This document shows, piece after piece, positions 1 through 5,125 of a stretch of DNA of 5,125 bases. How positions within the stretch are numbered: the first letter of the stretch is position 1; the number at the start of each line of letters is the position of its first letter. Origin of the DNA: Solobacterium sp. (lineage in GTDB: Bacteria; Bacillota_I; Bacilli_A; Erysipelotrichales; Erysipelotrichaceae); NCBI GenBank assembly GCA_016280695.1, contig JAEEHG010000005.1, forward strand, positions 1 to 5,125. The letters are read 5' to 3'. The position numbers and the translations under genes were made by a program. The notes under the pieces were generated by a model. That model saw only the letters and a list, made by a program, of their open reading frames with translations, was not told the DNA's origin and ran no database searches.

Positions 1-286
1 GCTGATTGCCAGCATCTTCAAGATCAATGACTTCTCGACCCTGCAGATCCTGCTGGTTGACAAGGGCGACGAAGCAGCCAATGTATATCTCAAGTACGGT
101 CAGTTCATCCAGAACATTATTGATTTCCTGATTATTGCCCTGTGCATCTTCATGCTGGTTAAGTCAATCAACAAAATGCACAAGAAGCCGGAAGAACCGG
201 CCCCGGAACCGGAGCCGGAACCGGAAAAGAGCGACGAGCTCAAGGCCCTCGAGGAAATCGTTGCCCTGCTGAAGGAGAAGAACTGA
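1..286 (+). CDS. mscL: Large-conductance mechanosensitive channel MscL, 5'-truncated by window edge
   Basis: MscL is an inner-membrane homopentamer that opens under high membrane tension and releases solutes during hypo-osmotic shock. The visible reading frame has its first full codon at base 2 and gives 94 residues before TGA at 284-286. Compared from memory with the E. coli protein (136 residues), roughly 45 N-terminal residues (the N-terminal helix and pore-lining TM1) lie outside the window. Visible parts in order are the periplasmic loop (residues 4-30 of the fragment), the second membrane helix with the family-typical YGQFIQNIIDFLIIAL (32-47) continuing to about 53, the basic KSINKMHKK stretch, a Pro-Glu linker (63-75), and the C-terminal amphipathic bundle helix LKALEEIVALLKEKN (80-94), which matches the family's conserved end. 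An intrinsic terminator begins 9 bases after the stop, so mscL ends its own transcription unit. The identification is secure. The start and upstream neighbour cannot be seen. Confidence 0.95.
   Translation, partial: LIASIFKINDFSTLQILLVDKGDEAANVYLKYGQFIQNIIDFLIIALCIFMLVKSINKMHKKPEEPAPEPEPEPEKSDELKALEEIVALLKEKN
203..226 (+). repeat. Four tandem CCGGAR hexamers encoding (Pro-Glu)4 in the MscL linker
   Basis: Four consecutive six-base units (CCGGAA, CCGGAG, CCGGAA, CCGGAA) encode alternating Pro and Glu. A further separate CCGGAA lies just upstream at 188-193. The repeat falls between the second membrane helix and the C-terminal bundle helix of MscL, a linker that is charged and variable in length across the family. 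A stiff, acidic Pro-Glu spacer is plausible there. Because the unit is a multiple of three, slippage would change linker length without breaking the frame. Confidence 0.8.
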
Positions 287-295
287 ACCACAACC

Positions 296-325
296 TGCCA
301 TCCCGCGCAAAGGGATGGCATTTTT
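296..325 (+). terminator. Rho-independent terminator of mscL
   Basis: A perfect 9-bp inverted repeat, TGCCATCCC (296-304) and GGGATGGCA (312-320), encloses a 7-base loop and is followed directly by five T residues (321-325). It starts 9 bases after the mscL stop codon. The opposite strand has no T run after the stem, so the structure should act only on + strand transcription. It separates mscL from the smc operon. Confidence 0.93.
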
Positions 326-401
326 CTGCATAATAATCGTCATTTTCTTTACTGAAACAGCTGGTTGGGACAGGTTTTGTGTTCCATCATATCCTGCTAT
401 T

Positions 402-410
402 TGGTATAAT
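402..410 (+). promoter_or_regulatory. Probable housekeeping sigma promoter for the smc operon (extended -10)
   Basis: A consensus TATAAT at 405-410 is preceded by TG plus one base (402-404), giving an extended -10 element. No good -35 hexamer lies at 16-18 bases upstream: the 17-base position (382-387) reads TTCCAT. An extended -10 often compensates for a weak -35. Transcription would start near 417, leaving a leader of only about 18 bases before the smc start codon. The element sits in the AT-richer part of the intergenic gap, after the mscL terminator, where a promoter for the downstream operon is expected. No operator could be recognised. Confidence 0.7.
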
Positions 411-422
411 TGTCGCGTATCT

Positions 423-428
423 GAGGAG
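423..428 (+). promoter_or_regulatory. Ribosome binding site that fixes the smc start
   Basis: GAGGAG lies 6 bases before the ATG at 435 and is the only good Shine-Dalgarno match near the family-typical protein start. It overlaps a small inverted repeat, TATCT (418-422) and AGATA (427-431), so part of the site would sit in a four-base loop if the weak hairpin forms. Confidence 0.85.
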
Positions 429-434
429 ATAACA

Positions 435-3386
435 ATGTTTTTAAAACGGATTGAAATGCAGGGTTTTAAATCCTTCGCTGATAAAACTGTCATTTCGTTT
501 GACAACCCGATTACCGGGATTGTCGGACCGAATGGCTGCGGAAAATCCAATATTTCCGATGCGGTCCGCTGGGTTCTGGGTGAACAGAGCGCCCGGCAGA
601 TGCGCGGTGAGAAAATGCACGATGTAATCTTTTCCGGCAGCGCTGACAGGCGCATGCTGAACATGGCGGAAGTAACGCTTGTTTTTGATAACGGCTCACA
701 TGTCCTGAATACCGACAAGGATGAGATAGAAGTAACCCGCCGGCTGTTCCGGGACGGGGAAGCACAGTATCTGATCAACCGCAATGTTGTCCGGCTGAAG
801 GATATCGTTGACCTGTTTCTGGATACCGGCCTGGGCAAGGATTCACTGAGCATCATTTCCCAGGGCAACGTTGTATCATTTGCCGAAGCAAGGCCCCAGG
901 ATCGCCGCGGGATTTTCGAAGAAGCAGCCGGGGTGGCAAAGTACAAGAAAAGAAAGATCGAGTCATTGAGCCGCCTGGAGCGGACAAGGAACAACCTGGA
1001 GCGCTCCCAGGATATCCTGGCTGAGCTGGAGAAACAGGTCTCCCCGCTGAAGCGGCAGGCCCATAAGGCGGAGATCTACCGGGAAAAGAAAAAGCGCCTG
1101 GAAGAAATCGAAATCACCGTGCTGGTGCAGGAAATTGAAGAGATCAATGCCGGGATCGAAGAAGCAAACAAGAAACTGTTTGACCTGGAAACCCGCAATA
1201 CCATGGCTGAAGCCAGTATTCAGGTAGGGGAAGGGCAGATTGAAGCCCTGAAAAAAGACAATGCCCAGCTGGAACGGGACATCACCAACCTGCAGGAAGA
1301 CCTGATGCAGAACGTGGATGATATCACCACGCTGGAAGCCCGCAAAACCGAGATGGATGAGCGCAGCAAATACATCATCGAAACAGGCAACCGGGATCAG
1401 AAGATCCGTGAAACCAAAGAACTGCTCGAAGCCGCCCGGCTGGAATATCAGGACCGCCGGGAACGCTTTGAGGCAATCCGGACAAATATCAGCCTGGGCA
1501 GCCAGAAACTGTCCCAGACAGCCCAGAAACTGTTTGATCTGAACAATGAGTTCGAACAGGCCCAGGGCATGCTCAGAAGTCTGCAGAACCGCCGGCAGTA
1601 TCTTGAAAACATGCTGCGGGATCCGTTCTCTGCCGGGCATCAGGCCGGGACAAAGTCAATCATGGACAATCAGCGCTCGCTGCACGGCATCCTTGGCGTG
1701 ATCGGCCAGGTCATTAAACCGGAAACTGGTTATGAAGAGGCCATTTCGGAAGCCCTCGGCGGCTCCATGTACAATATCGTTACGGTCAATGAACAGTGTG
1801 CCCGTGATGCCATTGCCTTTCTGACCCGGAACCTGAGCGGCCGCGCTACGTTCCTGCCGTTGACGGTCTGCCGGCCCCGCTGGGTGTCCCGTGATATACA
1901 GGTCATCTGCGACAACACAGAAGGGTATCTCGGTACAGCTGCTGACTTTGTCACCTACGATGACAAGTTTGCCCCGGTGGTGGATTCCCTGCTGCAGAAT
2001 GTGCTGATCGTCGATACACTGGAAAACGGCAACCGTCTTTCTGAACTCATCAGCCACGGTTACAAGATCTGCACGCTGACCGGGGAAGTCATCCACCGCG
2101 GCGGCTCGATGACCGGCGGCAAGACCCGGCACAGTACCACACTGGTAACCGCGGAAAAGGAACTGCAGGAAGTAAGACGTTCCCTTGACGCACAGAATGC
2201 CAGGGTGGAACTGGCCCGGAAAAAGAGCGAAGAAGCATCGCACGAACGGGATGTGGTCAGCCGTGAACTGCAGCAGAACCGCATTGCAGCGGCAGCGCTG
2301 GAACCTGTCGTTGATGCCAAGAAAGCCAAATTCGATAAACTGACCAATGATCTCTCACTGCTGCAGCCGGACGGGGACTACGCTGAAGGGCAGCCGGCAG
2401 AGGCGGATCATGAACATGATTCACTGATCAACCAGCTGAATACGGCTTATTCCAGAAGAGATGAAATTACTGCTGCGATCAAATCCAAACGTGAACAGCG
2501 CCTTCTTTCCAGTCAGGATATTGACCGGAAAGAACTTCAGATCCGCCAGCTGCGGCGGCAGCTTCAGGATACAATGAACGAAGCCGGCACTATCCGTGTC
2601 GAGCAGGGCAGGCTGGAAACCCGCATGGAAAACAACCTGCAGCGGCTTGCCTCGGAATACCGGCTGACCTATGAGTTTGCCAAAACCAGGACTGCCGGGG
2701 AAACGATTGAAAATGCCCGGGAGGAAGTTTTGCAGCTGCGGGCCGATATCGAACGGCTCGGCAACATCAATATGAACGCGCCGGAGGAATACAGCGAAGT
2801 CAACGAACGCTATGAATTCCTCAAGAAGCAGATCGCCGAACTGACCGACAGCCGTGACAAGATCCTGGCAGCCATTGATGAAATGGACCGGGTCATGACG
2901 AAGCAGTTCAAGGAGATGTTCGACAAGATCAATGGTGAATTCAACGATATTTTCCGGCATCTGTACGGGGGCGGCAAAGCCCGGCTGATCCTGGAGGATC
3001 CAGCTGATATTCTGAATACCGGCATCGATATTGATGCCCAGCCGCCGGGCAAGGCCGTACAGAACAACATGCTGTTCTCCGGCGGGGAGAAGAGCCTGAT
3101 AGCACTTTGTGTGCTCTTTGCGATCCTGAAAGTCAAGCCCGTGCCGCTGGTCATTCTGGATGAAGTTGAAGCAGCCCTGGATCCAAGCAACGTCGAACGC
3201 TTTGCCCAGTACCTGCACAACTACACAAACCGCACCCAGTTCATTGTTGTTACACACCGGCCCGGCACGATGGAGAACTGCAACGTTCTGTATGGTGTCA
3301 CGATGCAGAACCAGGGTGTTTCACAGATGCTGAAAGTGGAACTGCGCGATGCCGTCAGTATGGCGGATCAGGGGGTACAGGCATGA
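435..3386 (+). CDS. smc: Chromosome segregation protein SMC, short-arm form (983 aa)
   Basis: SMC is the ATPase subunit of the bacterial Smc-ScpAB condensin, which dimerises at the hinge and extrudes DNA loops to organise and separate sister chromosomes. All key parts are present. The N-terminal head has Walker A GPNGCGKSN (31-39, Lys37) and Q-loop ISQGN (Gln143) followed by FEEAAGVAKYKKRK. The N-terminal coiled coil spans about 171-405 and the hinge about 414-565, ending in RGGSMTGG. The C-terminal coiled coil runs from about 570 to 815. The C-terminal head has signature FSGGEKS (881-887), Walker B VILDE (906-910), D-loop ALDPSN and H-loop His941. The start at 435 is chosen because MFLKRIEMQGFKSFADK is the family N-terminus and an SD precedes it; the frame is open upstream to 315, but that ATG lies inside the terminator stem. 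Length is about 200 residues below the usual 1150-1190, all lost from the arms, with no frameshift seen. ftsY overlaps its end by 4 bases. Confidence 0.97.
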   Translation: MFLKRIEMQGFKSFADKTVISFDNPITGIVGPNGCGKSNISDAVRWVLGEQSARQMRGEKMHDVIFSGSADRRMLNMAEVTLVFDNGSHVLNTDKDEIEVTRRLFRDGEAQYLINRNVVRLKDIVDLFLDTGLGKDSLSIISQGNVVSFAEARPQDRRGIFEEAAGVAKYKKRKIESLSRLERTRNNLERSQDILAELEKQVSPLKRQAHKAEIYREKKKRLEEIEITVLVQEIEEINAGIEEANKKLFDLETRNTMAEASIQVGEGQIEALKKDNAQLERDITNLQEDLMQNVDDITTLEARKTEMDERSKYIIETGNRDQKIRETKELLEAARLEYQDRRERFEAIRTNISLGSQKLSQTAQKLFDLNNEFEQAQGMLRSLQNRRQYLENMLRDPFSAGHQAGTKSIMDNQRSLHGILGVIGQVIKPETGYEEAISEALGGSMYNIVTVNEQCARDAIAFLTRNLSGRATFLPLTVCRPRWVSRDIQVICDNTEGYLGTAADFVTYDDKFAPVVDSLLQNVLIVDTLENGNRLSELISHGYKICTLTGEVIHRGGSMTGGKTRHSTTLVTAEKELQEVRRSLDAQNARVELARKKSEEASHERDVVSRELQQNRIAAAALEPVVDAKKAKFDKLTNDLSLLQPDGDYAEGQPAEADHEHDSLINQLNTAYSRRDEITAAIKSKREQRLLSSQDIDRKELQIRQLRRQLQDTMNEAGTIRVEQGRLETRMENNLQRLASEYRLTYEFAKTRTAGETIENAREEVLQLRADIERLGNINMNAPEEYSEVNERYEFLKKQIAELTDSRDKILAAIDEMDRVMTKQFKEMFDKINGEFNDIFRHLYGGGKARLILEDPADILNTGIDIDAQPPGKAVQNNMLFSGGEKSLIALCVLFAILKVKPVPLVILDEVEAALDPSNVERFAQYLHNYTNRTQFIVVTHRPGTMENCNVLYGVTMQNQGVSQMLKVELRDAVSMADQGVQA

Positions 3387-4351
3387 GTTTTCTGGATACA
3401 CTGAAAGATAAGTTCTCTCGGAAGGATGACCAGGCTGTCTATCTTTCCGGTTTCTCCCGGACCAGGCACCTGTTCGGCAGCCAGATGGCTGATCTGCGGG
3501 ACCGATATGCCCGGGTCGATGACGAATTCCTTGAGTATGTCACGATTGTCCTGCTGCAGAGTGATGTCGGCATTGAAACCGCTGATATCATCTGCGAACG
3601 CCTGGAGAAATCAGCCCGGGAACGCTGGTGCCTTTCTTACCGGGACGCGGTCGAACGGCTTGTGCAGATCATGAAGGAATTTTATGAAGAGATTCCCGAC
3701 AAACCGATCAACTTTGCCGAAAACGGTCCGACTGTCATCCTGCTGGAAGGCGTCAACGGATCCGGCAAGACAACCACTGCCGCAAAACTGGCCCGCATGT
3801 ACCTCAATGAGGGCCGCTCGGTTGCCTTCACGGCGGCCGATACCTTCCGGGCCGGGGCCATTGACCAGCTGGCCGAATGGGGTAACCGGCTGAATATACC
3901 CTGTGTCAAGGGCAGGGAAAACGGTGATCCGAGCGCGGCAATTGTGGACGGCTGCCGTTTCGCAAAGGATAACGGCATTGATATCCTGCTGTGCGACACT
4001 GCCGGCCGGCTCCAGAACAAACAGGGGCTGATGGCGGAACTCAGCAAGATGAACCGTGTTGCCAGCCGGGAAATCGAAGGGGCCCCGCACAATACCTGGC
4101 TGATCCTGGATGCCACTACCGGCCAGAACGGTCTGGCGCAGGCCGAGATCTTCAATGAAGCCAGCAGGCTGGATGGCATCATCCTGACCAAGATGGACGG
4201 CACGGCCAAAGGCGGTATCGTACTGGCCATCAAGCACCAGCTCGAACTGCCGGTCTTCTATCTGGGACTTGGCGAACAGCCTGAGGACCTGCGGCCCTTT
4301 GACCTGGATGCCTATCTTTACAGTCTGGCGGAGGGCATGCTGAATGGATGA
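3383..4351 (+). CDS. ftsY: Signal recognition particle receptor FtsY
   Basis: FtsY is the SRP-type GTPase at the membrane that docks ribosome-SRP complexes by pairing with Ffh and hands the nascent chain to SecYEG. The protein has 322 residues. It begins with a short amphipathic helix (MSFLDTLKDKF, 1-11) likely to bind lipid, then the helical N domain (about 20-105) with LLQSDVG (57-63), the counterpart of the family ALLEADV motif. The G domain carries all SRP-GTPase elements: GVNGSGKTTTAAKL (123-136), DTFRAGAIDQL (153-163), DTAGRL (205-210), TKMDGTAKGG (269-278) and GLGEQPEDLRPFD (295-307). It lacks the long acidic A domain of the E. coli protein, as is usual in Bacillota. Its ATG overlaps the smc stop as ATGA, with a G-rich AGGGGG (3370-3375) 7 bases upstream, so translation is probably coupled to smc. 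It overlaps ylxM by 8 bases. Ser127 stands where many homologues have Val in the P-loop, a mild variation. Confidence 0.97.
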   Translation: MSFLDTLKDKFSRKDDQAVYLSGFSRTRHLFGSQMADLRDRYARVDDEFLEYVTIVLLQSDVGIETADIICERLEKSARERWCLSYRDAVERLVQIMKEFYEEIPDKPINFAENGPTVILLEGVNGSGKTTTAAKLARMYLNEGRSVAFTAADTFRAGAIDQLAEWGNRLNIPCVKGRENGDPSAAIVDGCRFAKDNGIDILLCDTAGRLQNKQGLMAELSKMNRVASREIEGAPHNTWLILDATTGQNGLAQAEIFNEASRLDGIILTKMDGTAKGGIVLAIKHQLELPVFYLGLGEQPEDLRPFDLDAYLYSLAEGMLNG

Positions 4352-4676
4352 CAGAATCCGCATGAATCTCTGTCTGGACTTCTATGAAGAACTGCTGACC
4401 GGAAAACAGCAGCGGATCTGCGACTACTATTTCCGCAATGACCTGTCTCTTCAGGAAATTGCCGAGATGGAAAATGTGAGCAGGGCGGCAGTTCATGATA
4501 TGATTAAACGATGCAGGGATGAACTGCTGCATTATGAAAACACACTGCACATGGCTGCCGCGTATGAGAAGCGCATGCAGCTGTACAGGGAAATCAAGAA
4601 AACCGCTGACGCCGGCATCAACAGGCTGGTCGATCAGTGTATCGATACTGAAATCGGAGGAGGAAAAAATGAGTAA
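4344..4676 (+). CDS. ylxM: YlxM family (UPF0122) helix-turn-helix protein, SRP-associated
   Basis: This 110-residue protein matches the YlxM/p13 family, small HTH proteins usually encoded between ftsY and ffh in Bacillota and reported to associate with SRP. The N-terminal part resembles sigma-factor region 4: LLTGKQQRICDYYF (17-30), a scaffold helix LSLQEIAEM (34-42), a turn, and a recognition-like helix SRAAVHDMIKRC (46-57). A second helical section follows (about 59-100), typical of the family. The ATG at 4344 is chosen because it gives the family-typical MDDRIRMNLCLDFYEELLT start and has GGAGGG (4330-4335) 8 bases upstream. It overlaps the ftsY stop by 8 bases. The last residues, GGGKNE, are encoded by the same bases as the ackA SD, and its TAA falls inside ackA. 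Whether it acts on RNA, DNA or Ffh cannot be told from the sequence. The expected partner gene ffh is not next to it here. Confidence 0.92.
   Translation: MDDRIRMNLCLDFYEELLTGKQQRICDYYFRNDLSLQEIAEMENVSRAAVHDMIKRCRDELLHYENTLHMAAAYEKRMQLYREIKKTADAGINRLVDQCIDTEIGGGKNE
4656..4663 (+). promoter_or_regulatory. Strong ribosome binding site of ackA, located within the ylxM coding end
   Basis: GGAGGAGG contains a full AGGAGG (4658-4663) and ends 5 bases before the ackA ATG at 4669. It is read as Gly-Gly-Gly codons of ylxM. It is the strongest SD in the window, which suggests ackA can be translated at a higher rate than the genes ahead of it. Confidence 0.9.
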
Positions 4677-5125
4677 GGTTATTTCAGTTAATTCCGGGTC
4701 ATCATCGCTGAAGTTCCAGCTTTATGACATGCCGAGTGAAACAGTTCTGACATCTGGTCAGGCTGAACGGATCGGCCAGAAGATGGGTATGTTCACCATC
4801 AAGGTCAACGGGGAAAAGATTCAGACAGAACTGCCGCTGCCGGACCACAAGGCAGCCGTCGACATGCTGCTGAAGTCCCTGGTTGAACACAAGATTGTTG
4901 CTTCACTTGACGAGATTCAGGGTGCCGGCCATCGGATCGTCCAGGGCGGTTCCTATTTTGACCAGTCTGTAGTCGTTGACGAAGATGTTGTGGCCAAGGT
5001 TGATGAGCTGAAGGAACTTGCGCCGCTGCACAATCATGCACACCTGGTCTGCTACTATGCATTCCGGGATGCCCTGCCGAAGATCGGCCATGTCTTTGTT
5101 TTCGACACAGCTTTCCATCAGACCA
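4669..5125 (+). CDS. ackA: Acetate kinase, N-terminal part, 3'-truncated by window edge
   Basis: Acetate kinase interconverts acetate plus ATP with acetyl phosphate plus ADP in the cytoplasm. In fermenters it mainly makes ATP from acetyl phosphate supplied by phosphotransacetylase. The window holds 152 full codons of a protein usually near 400 residues. Seen motifs are the ASKHA phosphate-binding segment ISVNSGSSSLKF (5-16, with Asn8, Ser11, Ser13 and Lys15), substrate-binding Arg89 in GHRIVQGG, ELAPLHN with His121, and VFDTAFHQT with Asp146, the counterpart of the catalytic Asp148 of the Methanosarcina enzyme. The start is set by AGGAGG 5 bases upstream and by the family N-terminus. Two positions depart from the common forms: Gln92 where many homologues have His (HRVVHGG), and HNHAH where HNPAN is common. 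Neither is a core catalytic residue. It overlaps ylxM by 8 bases, so it is probably co-transcribed from the smc promoter unless an internal promoter exists. Propionate or butyrate kinase is less likely given the close acetate-kinase match. Confidence 0.95.
   Translation, partial: MSKVISVNSGSSSLKFQLYDMPSETVLTSGQAERIGQKMGMFTIKVNGEKIQTELPLPDHKAAVDMLLKSLVEHKIVASLDEIQGAGHRIVQGGSYFDQSVVVDEDVVAKVDELKELAPLHNHAHLVCYYAFRDALPKIGHVFVFDTAFHQT

Noticed and set aside
327..335. Possible additional -10 element (TGCATAAT) right after the terminator
   Set aside because: It is a poor match in register, no -35-like hexamer lies at suitable spacing, and a better extended -10 exists at 402-410.
315..434. Upstream ATG at 315 extending the smc reading frame by 40 residues
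   Set aside because: This ATG lies inside the stem of the mscL terminator and has no SD. The extension precedes the conserved SMC N-terminus, and the predicted transcription start is downstream of it.
164..994. Antisense open frame (276 codons) across the mscL end and the smc start
   Set aside because: It runs through the terminator and promoter region and through two well-supported + strand genes. Its product is Ser/Arg-rich with no recognisable domain.
2421..3257. Long antisense open frame (278 codons) opposite the smc 3' part
   Set aside because: It lies fully within a gene with strong family motifs. The translation resembles no known family, and long antisense frames are expected opposite GC-rich codon usage.
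435..3386. Possibility that smc is truncated, frameshifted or a different ABC ATPase (RecN, SbcC, MukB)
   Set aside because: Head motifs, hinge GGSMTGG and the C-terminal head are all intact in one frame. The FEEAAG and DEVEAALD forms are those of bacterial SMC. The short length comes from the arms only.
3611..4363. Antisense open frames opposite ftsY (250 and 183 codons)
   Set aside because: They are shadows of a complete ftsY with all GTPase motifs. No SD, promoter or recognisable protein supports them.
1..5125. Search for mobile elements, CRISPR arrays, tRNA/rRNA, SRP RNA, riboswitches or defence genes
   Set aside because: Coding genes fill nearly the whole window. The only non-coding gap (287-434) is explained by a terminator, promoter and ribosome binding site, and no long direct or terminal inverted repeats were noticed.

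Overview
This window reads as ordinary chromosomal core sequence from a moderately GC-rich member of the Bacillota, roughly mid-50s % GC by eye. The best guess at lineage is Erysipelotrichia or a relative. That guess rests on the unusually short SMC protein (983 residues, a size I associate with Erysipelotrichia and Mollicutes rather than Bacilli or Clostridia), on the Bacillota-type smc-ftsY-ylxM linkage, and on the sequence style of the proteins. It is an inference, not a proof. All five genes are on the + strand.

Layout. Bases 1-286 hold the 3' two thirds of mscL, the large-conductance mechanosensitive channel, which ends in a Pro-Glu repeat linker and the C-terminal bundle helix. An intrinsic terminator at 296-325 closes that unit. 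The rest of the 148-base gap holds an extended -10 promoter (402-410) and the Shine-Dalgarno (SD) sequence of smc. A compact operon follows with no untranslated spacing: smc (435-3386), ftsY (3383-4351), ylxM (4344-4676) and ackA (4669 to beyond the window edge). Junction overlaps are 4, 8 and 8 bases, so translation is probably coupled along the whole series.

How the genes relate. smc encodes the chromosome-organising ATPase. ftsY encodes the membrane receptor for the signal recognition particle (SRP), and ylxM a small helix-turn-helix (HTH) protein associated with the SRP pathway. The usual next gene in Bacillota is ffh (SRP54). Here that place is taken by ackA, acetate kinase, which belongs to overflow metabolism and substrate-level ATP formation. 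mscL is separated by a terminator and is probably an independent unit.

I found no mobile element, CRISPR array, tRNA, rRNA or defence-type gene, and no evidence of a new system. The points worth a second look are the symmetrically shortened SMC arms with apparently facing coiled-coil breaks, the ackA-for-ffh gene order, and the overlapping junctions, one of which encodes the ackA SD sequence inside the ylxM C-terminus.
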